DNA from: Bacillota bacterium
GTDB lineage: Bacteria; Bacillota; Clostridia; Lachnospirales; Lachnospiraceae
DNA: 64,000 nt
Direction of reading: 5' to 3'
Assembly: GCA_029779695.1 (NCBI GenBank)
Contig: JAKPAB010000200.1
Location: forward strand, 62,001 to 126,000
Shown here: positions 8,158 to 16,278 of the stretch, in pieces
Position numbering within the stretch: the first letter of the stretch is position 1
Layout of the letters: each line of letters begins with the position of its first letter
Translations under genes and position numbers: made by a program
Notes under the pieces: model-generated
Database searches by the model: none
What the model saw: the letters and a program-made list of their open reading frames with translations, nothing else
Told to the model about the DNA's origin: nothing

Positions 8158-8838
8158 TTAATCATGTTTGAAGAATTCTTCCGGAACATTAATTGAAGGT
8201 GTGCCGGAGTCGATCATTTCTGCATCAATTGAAGAAGAAATATTCGCATTTTCTTTATCGGGTTCTACATTCTCAGGCGTAGTCGCTACTAAATCATCCT
8301 GTGGTCTGAGTTCATTTCTATTAGAAACAACTCTATCAAGAATACCACTTAACTTCCCAATAAAGCTCTCATCTCTCATCCTTGTAAGCTCAATTGAATT
8401 CGCAAGTACTTCTTCAATATTTGAAAGGAGATCATCGGTATAAGCCATAGCACCTGTTTTAATATCATTAGCCTCAATTGTTGCCTTATCGAGCATATCT
8501 TGAGCATCTTTGGTAGCAATCATAACAACCTGGTTAGCCTGAGCATATGCCTGCTGCATTATCTGATGCTCAGATACAAGCTCATCTGTTTTAATCTGTG
8601 CATTAGAAATAATCTGATCAGCTTTGGCTCTTGCATCTGCCAATATCGCTTCTCTATTACTAATAATTTTCTGATATCTTCTGATTTCCTCAGGCGTCGT
8701 AGCTTTAAGCTCTTCTATATAATTTTCAAGTTCGTCACGATTGATAACTATTTTTGAGCTTGAAAATGGAGCAGCCTTACCTTCTTCATCAATAAAGCGT
8801 TCCATATCATCTAAAATTTGTTCAATGCTGCTTGCCAT
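8158..8838 (-). CDS. Coiled-coil protein of unknown function next to coaD
   Basis: 226 residues, not recognised with certainty. About residues 35-165 are predicted by eye to be long helices rich in Ala, Glu, Asp and Ile ([38 protein letters not shown]), the pattern seen in DivIVA-like and V/F-type ATPase stalk-like proteins. Residues 170-226 are acidic and low in hydrophobics. No signal peptide or membrane segment. SD AAAGGAGAC precedes ATG 8838, which overlaps the coaD end by 17 bases, so it is the last gene of the yicC-to-coaD operon. A scaffold role near the membrane or cell pole is possible but unproven. Confidence 0.75.
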   Translation of the reverse strand: MASSIEQILDDMERFIDEEGKAAPFSSSKIVINRDELENYIEELKATTPEEIRRYQKIISNREAILADARAKADQIISNAQIKTDELVSEHQIMQQAYAQANQVVMIATKDAQDMLDKATIEANDIKTGAMAYTDDLLSNIEEVLANSIELTRMRDESFIGKLSGILDRVVSNRNELRPQDDLVATTPENVEPDKENANISSSIDAEMIDSGTPSINVPEEFFKHD

Positions 8839-9334
8839 ATTTGTCTCCTTTTAATCTGTCCTTATATTTTGCCTCTATAAGAGGTATAACAGAAGGTGGT
8901 ACGAATTTGGATATATCCCCGCCATAGGATGCAAATTCTCTAACGATTGTAGAGCTTAAATACGAATAATGAAGATCCGTTGTAAGGAAAACTGTCTCTA
9001 TGTCATTATACTGTACTTTATTACTCTGTGCCAACTGAAGTTCGTACTCGAAATCAGTAATGGCCCGGAGTCCTCTAACTACTATTTTTGCATGTATCTC
9101 CCGTGCAAAATCAACCATCAGTCCATCAAAAGCAACAACCTTAACATTAGGAAGATCCTTTGTTAAATCCTTAATTATACTAACACGTTCATCTATTGAA
9201 AACAATGCATTTTTCTGGCTGTTCATAAGCACACCAATCACAAGTTCATCAAATAAATGAGACGCCCTTTCAATAATATCCAAATGTCCAAATGTTAATG
9301 GGTCAAAGCTTCCGGGATAAATTGCTTTTTTCAT
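8822..9334 (-). CDS. coaD: Phosphopantetheine adenylyltransferase
   Basis: 170 residues. Transfers AMP from ATP to 4'-phosphopantetheine in the fourth step of coenzyme A synthesis. Seen: [19 protein letters not shown] at residues 6-24 with the nucleotidyltransferase (T/H)xGH motif [23 protein letters not shown] in the middle, and [16 protein letters not shown] near 125. The start ATG shares one base with the rsmD stop (TAATG). The rsmD-coaD pair is conserved across Firmicutes. Confidence 0.96.
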   Translation of the reverse strand: MKKAIYPGSFDPLTFGHLDIIERASHLFDELVIGVLMNSQKNALFSIDERVSIIKDLTKDLPNVKVVAFDGLMVDFAREIHAKIVVRGLRAITDFEYELQLAQSNKVQYNDIETVFLTTDLHYSYLSSTIVREFASYGGDISKFVPPSVIPLIEAKYKDRLKGDKYGKQH

Positions 9335-9894
9335 TATTTTTCTTTCTTGAGCTTCAAAAATATATGCTGATTAGTTTTATATATCTTTTGCTTTTCCAAT
9401 GAGAAAACATTAATATCAATAAAATCCAAAGTCCTTTTTTTGTCCGCTTCAATAATAATAATAGAATTCTCATCACATATATCGAACTCTTTAATAAGCT
9501 TTAATATTTCACTTTCTTCATGCATCGCATAAGGCGGATCCATAAAAATGATGTCGAATTTTTTATCCTTGCTAAAACCTCTTAATGCATCAAATACATT
9601 TTCCCTCAGCAAGGTTGAATCTAATAGTAGATCAGTACTTGTCAGATTCTTATTGATAATTTCGCATGCCTTACGATCTTTTTCAACGAAAGTACAATGA
9701 GAAGCTCCTCTACTAAGAGCTTCAATCCCCATTTGACCACTTCCCGAAAAAAGATCAAGAAATTCTGCGTCAACAACATCAAACTGAAGAATATTAAAAA
9801 GCGTTTCCTTGATTCTGTCAGTTGTAGGTCTAGTTTCCATTCCATCAGGTGCCAGTAGGTTAAGATGGCCTCTTTTTCCTGCTATAACTCTCAT
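9334..9894 (-). CDS. rsmD: 16S rRNA (guanine966-N2)-methyltransferase
   Basis: 186 residues. SAM-dependent methylation of 16S rRNA G966. Seen: [13 protein letters not shown] start typical of RsmD, the SAM-binding loop [19 protein letters not shown] near residue 44, and the catalytic FMDPPYAM near 118. GAGGGTGTATT provides the ribosome site, and the gene overlaps the cinA-like gene by four bases. Confidence 0.94.
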   Translation of the reverse strand: MRVIAGKRGHLNLLAPDGMETRPTTDRIKETLFNILQFDVVDAEFLDLFSGSGQMGIEALSRGASHCTFVEKDRKACEIINKNLTSTDLLLDSTLLRENVFDALRGFSKDKKFDIIFMDPPYAMHEESEILKLIKEFDICDENSIIIIEADKKRTLDFIDINVFSLEKQKIYKTNQHIFLKLKKEK

Positions 9895-10373
9895 AATACA
9901 CCCTCACTCAGCAAATCACAGGTAAGTCTGATCGCCTCATAAGAAGCTGAACGTCTGACAATATTTCTCGTTCCATTGAAATGGTATCTTCTGGTGCAGA
10001 CTCTTTTAGAGCCTGCTACACTTATATATACTGTTCCAACAGGATTGCCTGGTTCTTCTCCCGCAGGTCCGGCAATTCCAGTAATACCTATCCCAATATC
10101 ACAACTTGACTGCCGTCTCACTCCACAGCTCATTCTATAAGCTGTTTCTGGACTTACGACTCCATAATCAAATATGATATCAGGCTCTATTTCCAACAGT
10201 CTCTGCTTCTCTTCAATACTGTATGTAACATATGAGCTTTTTAGTACCTCAGAGGAACCACTTACACTTGTGATCAGTTCAGAAACCATTCCTCCGGTAC
10301 AAGATTCAGCACAAGAAATTGTCATCTTGTTTTCTATTAATAGTAAAACAAGTTCTTTTGCTTTGTTAATCAA
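9891..10373 (-). CDS. CinA C-terminal domain protein (nicotinamide-nucleotide amidohydrolase)
   Basis: 160 residues: only the CinA C-terminal (PncC-like) domain, without the N-terminal molybdopterin-binding-like domain of full CinA. PncC deamidates NMN to NaMN in pyridine nucleotide recycling. Seen: ISCAESCTGGMVSELI near residue 19, and ITGIAGPAGEEPGNPVGTVY near 98. Start is TTG 10373, overlapping the pgsA stop (TTGA), with AAGGAG five bases upstream. Enzymatic activity is inferred from the family only. Confidence 0.87.
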   Translation of the reverse strand: MINKAKELVLLLIENKMTISCAESCTGGMVSELITSVSGSSEVLKSSYVTYSIEEKQRLLEIEPDIIFDYGVVSPETAYRMSCGVRRQSSCDIGIGITGIAGPAGEEPGNPVGTVYISVAGSKRVCTRRYHFNGTRNIVRRSASYEAIRLTCDLLSEGVL

Positions 10374-10912
10374 TTCTGCTCCTTTAACACCTGTTTGTTC
10401 TGAGCAATATATGTAACAAGAGAAATAATTGTAAGGGCTGTTGCTACTACAATTAGTATCATTGTAATAATATCAGCATATTTAAACTGAAGGTTTAAAA
10501 TGGCAAATATTATAAGTGCCATCTGAGAAACAGTCTTTGATTTTCCCCACATATTTGCGGCAATAACAATTTTGTTGTTGGCTGCAACAAGTCTGAAACC
10601 AGATATGATAAATTCTCTAGCTATAATAATTATTACAACTACAGCTGGAATCTGTCCAAGATCCAATAGACATATAAGTCCTGAGCAAACCAAAAGCTTA
10701 TCCGCTAGTGGATCCATAAATTTTCCAAAATTAGTAACCAAATTGTATTTTCTGGCTATTTTCCCATCTAGCATATCTGTAAAGCTTGCAATTACAAATA
10801 TAATATCTGCAATTAATCTGAATGTAAAATCTCCCGGCTTAAATAATAGGAAAAAAACAAAAAAGGGAATCAATATTACTCTCATTATAGTAAGTTTGTT
10901 AGGTAGATTCAT
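10370..10912 (-). CDS. pgsA: CDP-diacylglycerol-glycerol-3-phosphate 3-phosphatidyltransferase
   Basis: 180 residues, integral membrane. Makes phosphatidylglycerol phosphate from CDP-diacylglycerol and glycerol-3-phosphate. The CDP-alcohol phosphotransferase signature is complete: DMLDGKIAR near residue 45, a glycine eight residues on, and FMDPLADK with the last two metal-binding Asp. At least four hydrophobic segments follow. It overlaps rimO by four bases (ATGA). The rimO-pgsA-cinA order is common in Clostridia. Confidence 0.94.
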   Translation of the reverse strand: MNLPNKLTIMRVILIPFFVFFLLFKPGDFTFRLIADIIFVIASFTDMLDGKIARKYNLVTNFGKFMDPLADKLLVCSGLICLLDLGQIPAVVVIIIIAREFIISGFRLVAANNKIVIAANMWGKSKTVSQMALIIFAILNLQFKYADIITMILIVVATALTIISLVTYIAQNKQVLKEQN

Positions 10913-12234
10913 AATTTAATTTCTCCATAAAGATCATAGTCTTTTGAATCAGTCACATGGACTTTTGCAATTGTTCCGCTTATCAATTCAACATCTGAGC
11001 TAATAAATATATAACTGTCTACATCCGGTGCATCCTTATATGTTCTTCCTACATATACATTTTTTTCCGAAAGATATCCCTCGATAAATACATCAATATC
11101 ACTGCCGATAAGATTTTTATTTTTCTTAAATGCAATGACCTGTTGTAAAAGCATCAGTTCATCTTTTCTTTTTTCCTTAACTTCCTCGGAGACATGATCC
11201 GTAAAATCATAAGCAGGTGTTCCCTCTTCTCTTGAATAAGTAAATACTCCTAATCTATCGAAGTTAGTTTCATTTACAAATGCTTTCATCGTCTCGTGCA
11301 TTTCATCAGTCTCACCGGGAAATCCGGAAATAAGTGTTGTACGAAGTGAAATATCAGGTATTCTTTCGCGAAGCTTAGAAATGATATTTTTAATATCACT
11401 TCTTGTAGTTCTTCTGCCCATTCTTCGAAGAATATAATCGTCTGCATGCTGGATCGGCATATCGATATAATGAACAATTTTGGGATTAGATGCCATGCAT
11501 TCAATAAAATCATCATCAATGGACTCAGGATAAGTATATAGAACCCTTATCCACTCTATACCGTCAATTTCAGATATTTTATTTAAAAGTTCCGGGAGTT
11601 TTCGCTCACCGTATATATCAGTACCATAAATAGTAGTTTCCTGAGCAACAATATTAATCTCTGTTATACCTGCTTCGGCCAATTGCCTTGCTTCCTTAAG
11701 AAGGACATCCATTGGTATACTCCGATAAGGTCCTCTAATATTAGGGATTGCACAATATGTACAACGCTTGTCACATCCCTCTGCTATTTTCAGGTAATCG
11801 TATGGCATGCCAGTTGCTGATATCCGTCCAATGCTATCATCAGGTAGACTGTTTATAGATATATCATCAATATCCGTTTTTTCTCCGCTTATAGATTCTT
11901 TTACGGCCTGTACAATCTTATCATAGGAATTGATTCCAACAATAGTATCCACTTCTGGAATATCTCTTCTGATCTCTTCCTTGTACCTGCCGCTCATACA
12001 GCCTGTAACAACAAGACCCTTTAGATGACCCTCTGTTTTATATTTGGCACAATCCAAAATTGTCTGGATGCTTTCTTCAAGTGATGACTGAATAAAGCAA
12101 CATGTGTTAATTACTATTACATCCGCTTCTTCTTCAGTCGTAATTTCCATACTATTATTTTTTAGAAGAAACAACATATGCTCTGAATCAGCAAGATTTT
12201 TATCACATCCAAGTGATACAAATGCAACTCTCAT
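10909..12234 (-). CDS. rimO: Ribosomal protein S12 methylthiotransferase
   Basis: 441 residues. Radical SAM enzyme that adds a methylthio group to Asp of ribosomal protein S12. N-terminal UPF0004 domain with cysteines in LGCDKNLADSEHM, NTCCFIQSS and VTGCMSG for the auxiliary cluster; radical SAM CxxxCxxC in EGCDKRCTYCAIPNIRGPYR (near 152); C-terminal TRAM-like region (~375-441). It differs from MiaB (30768-32210 in this window) by the MRVAFVSLGCDKN start and lack of the MiaB N-terminal extension. Follows rpoZ by three bases. Confidence 0.95.
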   Translation of the reverse strand: MRVAFVSLGCDKNLADSEHMLFLLKNNSMEITTEEEADVIVINTCCFIQSSLEESIQTILDCAKYKTEGHLKGLVVTGCMSGRYKEEIRRDIPEVDTIVGINSYDKIVQAVKESISGEKTDIDDISINSLPDDSIGRISATGMPYDYLKIAEGCDKRCTYCAIPNIRGPYRSIPMDVLLKEARQLAEAGITEINIVAQETTIYGTDIYGERKLPELLNKISEIDGIEWIRVLYTYPESIDDDFIECMASNPKIVHYIDMPIQHADDYILRRMGRRTTRSDIKNIISKLRERIPDISLRTTLISGFPGETDEMHETMKAFVNETNFDRLGVFTYSREEGTPAYDFTDHVSEEVKEKRKDELMLLQQVIAFKKNKNLIGSDIDVFIEGYLSEKNVYVGRTYKDAPDVDSYIFISSDVELISGTIAKVHVTDSKDYDLYGEIKL

Positions 12235-12237
12235 AAA

Positions 12238-12555
12238 TCACTCTTCTGAATCTACTGAAGCAATATTTTCTGCTTCTGCGGTTTCAGTTTCAATTGCTTC
12301 ATCTTCTCTTTCAAGCTGAGCTTCTTCGTCAGTAAGAATTCTAAGCTTACCTGAATAAAGTTCATCCACAGCTGTAGAAAGTGGCTTAGTCTTGGAAAAT
12401 TCATCTTCAAGTCTAGGTGCACCATCGATTATCTGTCTTGCACGTTTTGCTGTTGCACACACAACACTGTATCTGCTATTTACAATAGGTGCTTCGCCCT
12501 CCTCAACGTCTTTGTTGATTACATTCATAAGCTCTACATAGGATGGATGGATCAT
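12238..12555 (-). CDS. rpoZ: DNA-directed RNA polymerase omega subunit
   Basis: 105 residues. Omega promotes assembly of RNA polymerase. Seen: MIHPSYVELM, VNSRYSVVCATAKRARQI (near residue 25), the helix that contacts the beta' subunit, and a later conserved KPLSTAVDELYSGKL. The last ~30 residues are acidic (EREDEAIETETAEAEN) and longer than in Bacillus. It sits between gmk and rimO, overlapping gmk by four bases; gmk-rpoZ is a classical pair. Confidence 0.93.
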   Translation of the reverse strand: MIHPSYVELMNVINKDVEEGEAPIVNSRYSVVCATAKRARQIIDGAPRLEDEFSKTKPLSTAVDELYSGKLRILTDEEAQLEREDEAIETETAEAENIASVDSEE

Positions 12556-13199
12556 TTTGTTTCTCCTTTCGAAAATTGAGATAGTTCACTCTGGATTCTA
12601 GATATAAAATCACTGTTTTTTATTGAGCTGTTCTTCTCACTCTGAATAATGTTATGGACCTTTTCCACAGCCTCATTCAAATCATCATTTACTATAATAT
12701 AGTCATACTGTTCCATCAGCAGGGATTCTCTTCCTGCAATGGAAAGTCTTTCAGCAACAACTTCTGCATCCTCTGTTCCTCTGCCCTCTAGCCTTCTTTT
12801 TAGAGTGGCTGCATCAGGTGGAGTAACAAATAAAAGAATGGCCTGCGGAAATATCTTTCTAATCTGAAGGGCACCTTGAACTTCTATTTCAAGTACTACA
12901 TCTTTTCCCTCATTAACAAGTTTTTCAACATATGCCTTTGGCGTTCCATAATAATTTCTATTAAAAGAAGCATATTCAAGAAGTTCATGGTTTTTTATCA
13001 TGTCCTCAAACTTCTCGATCGATAAAAAGAAATACTCTCTTCCATCCTCCTCGCCTGTTCGTTTCTCTCTCGTAGTTGCTGAAACTGAGAGAAAATATTT
13101 GTCAGGATATGTACTTAGAAGATGCTTCATTATCGTACCTTTACCTGCTCCTGAAAAACCAGACAGTACAATAACCGTGCCTTTTCTATTTTCTTCCAT
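12552..13199 (-). CDS. gmk: Guanylate kinase
   Basis: 215 residues from ATG 13199. Phosphorylates GMP to GDP. P-loop GFSGAGKGT at residues 13-21, GMP-binding region SATTREKRTGEEDGREYFFL, and VLEIEVQGALQIRK. I chose ATG 13199 because the reading frame extends upstream only through remA coding sequence in another frame, and MEENRKGTVIVLSGFSG is the family start. It overlaps remA by 14 bases. The ribosome site is weak (GAGGCGGTGG), suggesting coupling to remA. Confidence 0.95.
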   Translation of the reverse strand: MEENRKGTVIVLSGFSGAGKGTIMKHLLSTYPDKYFLSVSATTREKRTGEEDGREYFFLSIEKFEDMIKNHELLEYASFNRNYYGTPKAYVEKLVNEGKDVVLEIEVQGALQIRKIFPQAILLFVTPPDAATLKRRLEGRGTEDAEVVAERLSIAGRESLLMEQYDYIIVNDDLNEAVEKVHNIIQSEKNSSIKNSDFISRIQSELSQFSKGETK

Positions 13200-13452
13200 T
13201 AACACCACCGCCTCTATCATTATTTTGAATTCTTGTATAGATTGCATCAGGGCTAAGTGCAGACATAACAACTCTGTTTTCCGAGAGAACAACCACGCCT
13301 CTGGTTCTTCTACCCGATGTAGCATCTATCGCAAGATTGTTTTCCTTGGCTGTTTGTACCAACCTCTTGATTGGAGCGGAATCAGGACTAACAATTACCA
13401 ATATTTTATCCGTCTGGACCAAATTGCCAAAACCAACATTAACAAACGACAT
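13186..13452 (-). CDS. remA: RemA/DUF370 family regulator
   Basis: 88 residues. In Bacillus subtilis RemA is a DNA-binding activator of biofilm matrix and osmoprotection genes. Seen: FVNVGFGNLVQTDKILVIVS, SAPIKRLVQTAKENNLAIDA, TSGRRTRGVVVLSENRVV: the conserved DUF370 core including the arginine-rich loop. The C-terminus (NNDRGGGVNGRK) is a variable tail. The yicC-remA-gmk-rpoZ order is conserved in Firmicutes. What it regulates in this organism is unknown. Confidence 0.93.
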   Translation of the reverse strand: MSFVNVGFGNLVQTDKILVIVSPDSAPIKRLVQTAKENNLAIDATSGRRTRGVVVLSENRVVMSALSPDAIYTRIQNNDRGGGVNGRK

Positions 13453-13531
13453 ATTAATTCCTTTTTATAGATTTATATGTAATGAACAATTTAACATAAT
13501 CAACCCAAATACAATTACAAGTGTAGCAAAA

Positions 13532-14410
13532 CTATTCAAGATTTTGAACTTGTTCTCTCAGTTTTTCTATAAGTGTCTTCATTTCAATGCCTACATCTGC
13601 TGTATAAGAATCAGAACTCTTTGAAAGAATTGTATTAGCCTCTCTGTTTAGTTCCTGTGTCAGAAAATCCAACTTTCTGCCTACAGCACCCCCACTTTTT
13701 ATGGTATCTTTAAAGGTCTTAATGTGACTGGAAAGTCGTACGAGTTCTTCATCAATGCATATTTTATCTGCATAGATTATAACTTCTGATGCAATTCTTG
13801 AATCATCAATGGTCTTATCTTCTAGGAATTCTCTGACCTTCTTAGTAAGTCTTGACTTATACTCATCTATTATAACCGGAGAACGTTCCTTGATAATATG
13901 AGATAATTCCTGAAGTCTATCAGCTTTTTTTATAAGATCGGCACTAAGGTTGTCTCCCTCTTTCTCTCTTGCGATAGTAAGTTTTTCAATTGCTTTTGTC
14001 AAAGCCTCTCTTACATTTTCCCACAAAGAATCTGGAGATGAAGACATATCCTTTTCCGAAATAACACCAGGAAGTCCCAAAAGTGATGTTATTCCAAAAT
14101 CATCTGTAAGATCATATTGCTCTTTAATAAAGTCTCTTGCATTCAGATAAACAGATGCACAGTCCTGGTCAAACGCAAATTCTTTTCCTGAATTGCCTTT
14201 TGCTCTGATTGTAACAGAAACATCGATTTTGCCTCGCTCGATCTTTTCCTTAATCATCTTCTGTATCTTTTCTTCAAGGGAAAATGCATACGAAGGAAGC
14301 TTAACATTTATATCAAGGAATCTATGATTCACTGCCTTGATTTCTACCGTATAACGGATAGAATCAGAATCAACATCGCCTCGTCCAAATCCTGTCATTG
14401 AATATATCAT
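13532..14410 (-). CDS. yicC: YicC/YloC family endoribonuclease
   Basis: 292 residues from ATG 14410 (MIYSMTGFGRG), preceded by GGAGAGG; an upstream in-frame start at 14455 would read through the leader and is not used. YicC proteins are RNA endonucleases linked to small-RNA and stationary-phase mRNA decay. Seen: SMTGFGRGD, VEIKAVNHRFLDINVKLPS, and the C-terminal GRKLDFLTQELNREANTILS, both family hallmarks. First gene of a ten-gene operon running to 8158, driven by the promoter at 14464-14492. Confidence 0.92.
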   Translation of the reverse strand: MIYSMTGFGRGDVDSDSIRYTVEIKAVNHRFLDINVKLPSYAFSLEEKIQKMIKEKIERGKIDVSVTIRAKGNSGKEFAFDQDCASVYLNARDFIKEQYDLTDDFGITSLLGLPGVISEKDMSSSPDSLWENVREALTKAIEKLTIAREKEGDNLSADLIKKADRLQELSHIIKERSPVIIDEYKSRLTKKVREFLEDKTIDDSRIASEVIIYADKICIDEELVRLSSHIKTFKDTIKSGGAVGRKLDFLTQELNREANTILSKSSDSYTADVGIEMKTLIEKLREQVQNLE

Positions 14411-14463
14411 AACTATCCTCTCCACTAAAAGCCGAAACAGCCTAAAGATAGACATACTAGTGT

Positions 14464-14492
14464 ATTATAATATTTAACAATTCATGCGTCAA
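14464..14492 (-). promoter_or_regulatory. Sigma-A promoter of the yicC-remA-gmk-rpoZ operon
   Basis: Minus strand: -35 TTGACG (14492-14487), 17-base spacer, -10 TATAAT (14469-14464). One mismatch to consensus in all. The -35 box begins four bases after the rqcH stop codon. The leader is ~50 bases. Confidence 0.82.
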
Positions 14493-14495
14493 TTT

Positions 14496-16244
14496 TTAAT
14501 CGATAATTTTTTGAAGATCATTCAAACCAGGTTTTATTACCATTGAATAATTTGTATAATATACAACAAATCCAGGTGCCGCTCCATTAGGCTTTTTAAC
14601 ACCCTTTGCTTTTAGGTAATCAACTTCTATCTTATCAGAGTCTCTGTCTGAAGAATAAAAAGCAGCTAATGCAGCACAATCTGTGTATACATGATCCGGT
14701 AGTTCTTTCCCATCTGCTTTTACTATCACATGACTACCCGATATATTCTTGGCGTGAAACCACCAATCTCCATTACTAGCCAGATCAAAAGTCACATGAT
14801 CATTCTGATAATTATTTTTTCCAACGTATATATCAAATCCATCTATTGTTTTAAAATGAAGTGGCTTCTCCCGAATATCCTTTTTCTTCTTCGAATTCTT
14901 CTTTTTATGGATGAATCCAGAATCTTCCATTTCTCTCCTGATAAGATCCAGATCTCCTTCATTTTCCGATAGATCCAATGCCGTCTGTATTGTTTCAAGA
15001 TGATTTATTGTATCAAGTGTAGTGCTTAAATGCTCTTTCAGCTCAGTTTCAGTTCTCTTTAATTTCTGATATTTTGAAAAATAATCATTTGCATTATCCA
15101 TAATGGACATATCGGTCTGTATGGGAATCTCTATATCTTCCCCGGTTTCATAATTGTTGACTATTACTGTAGGATTAGAGTTATCAATAGAGTACGCATA
15201 TGCTCTTAGTAATTCGCCTCTTTGTCTAAAAAGTTCTTTTTTTTCAGTATCCTTATACTGCTTCTCCTGAAGCGAATATTTTTTTTTGTTTCTATTCAAA
15301 AGGTTAAATACGATTTTTCTAAGATCTGTAGATCTTTGATGCATATTTGCATAAATATCTCTTCTAGAATAAAAATTATATAGAAGCGATGAAATCGAAT
15401 CCTGATCCACTGATTTTTTGTCATTATATGAAATAAGATGAAAAGCAGAATATTCCAGTGGCTTTTCAGTTTCGTTATCAGAAATAATAACAGGTTCAAA
15501 TCTCTCGTTTTTAATGTCACTTATAAGTTTAAAAAATTCTAATTTTAATGAATTAATTCCTGTCTCATCAAGTGATGCTGTGGATTGATCAATATCCAGC
15601 CCGGCCCTAGCGCATATTTCCACTGATGTAATTGATGAAAACCCGATAAAGCTGCCAGACAGTAGACCTTTCAGTGTTTGATTTTTGGCATTTATCATAG
15701 CAAGGAAATCATTTTCGTCTATGCTGAGAGGATCTATCTTTCCCTCTTGCGTAGGAATAAAATATTGTCTTCCAGGCAATACCTCTCTGACAGAACTAAC
15801 AGCTGATGAAATATGCTTTATACTATCGATTATTTTATTATCAGAATCTGTAAAAATAATATTTGAGTGTTTTCCCATTATTTCTACATATAGGAATTTA
15901 ACAGATAAATCTCCCATTTCATCCCTATGTTCAATTGATAGTCGAAGCACTCTCTCCAGACCCATCTGTTCAATATCACATATTCTTCCGTTCCCAATAT
16001 GTTTTCTTAGAAGCATGCAAAAATTAGGAGCTGTATCAGGGCTTTTTTTGTTTTCTTCTGTCAAATATATCAATGGAAGAGATGCATTAGCAGAAATAAG
16101 AAGCCTTAATGTGCCTCTCCTTAACTTGATTGTAAGTATTAATTCGTTTTCCTCTGGCTGAGCTATTTTCGAAATATGACTATCCAGAAGTTTTTCTCTT
16201 AGTTCTACCGTAAGAGCTCTCATAGTAATACCATTAAATGCCAT
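14496..16244 (-). CDS. rqcH: NFACT-family ribosome quality control protein RqcH
   Basis: 582 residues. RqcH binds stalled 50S subunits carrying peptidyl-tRNA and adds C-terminal alanine tails; older annotations call it a fibronectin-binding protein. NFACT-N domain (~1-230) starts with MAFNGITMRALTVELRE; a long helical coiled coil (~290-430) includes LNRNKKKYSLQEKQYKDTEK; the NFACT-R domain carries DWWFHAKNISGSHVIVK and HVYTDCAALAAFYSS. SD AAGGAGAACTAAA. Last gene of the asp23-fakA-recG group. Confidence 0.92.
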   Translation of the reverse strand: MAFNGITMRALTVELREKLLDSHISKIAQPEENELILTIKLRRGTLRLLISANASLPLIYLTEENKKSPDTAPNFCMLLRKHIGNGRICDIEQMGLERVLRLSIEHRDEMGDLSVKFLYVEIMGKHSNIIFTDSDNKIIDSIKHISSAVSSVREVLPGRQYFIPTQEGKIDPLSIDENDFLAMINAKNQTLKGLLSGSFIGFSSITSVEICARAGLDIDQSTASLDETGINSLKLEFFKLISDIKNERFEPVIISDNETEKPLEYSAFHLISYNDKKSVDQDSISSLLYNFYSRRDIYANMHQRSTDLRKIVFNLLNRNKKKYSLQEKQYKDTEKKELFRQRGELLRAYAYSIDNSNPTVIVNNYETGEDIEIPIQTDMSIMDNANDYFSKYQKLKRTETELKEHLSTTLDTINHLETIQTALDLSENEGDLDLIRREMEDSGFIHKKKNSKKKKDIREKPLHFKTIDGFDIYVGKNNYQNDHVTFDLASNGDWWFHAKNISGSHVIVKADGKELPDHVYTDCAALAAFYSSDRDSDKIEVDYLKAKGVKKPNGAAPGFVVYYTNYSMVIKPGLNDLQKIID

Positions 16245-16278
16245 TTTAGTTCTCCTTATATAATATAAAGTACTTCAT

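Noticed and set aside
13200-13325. Longer N-terminus for guanylate kinase
   Set aside because: The extra 42 residues are remA sequence read in another frame; the family start is at 13199.
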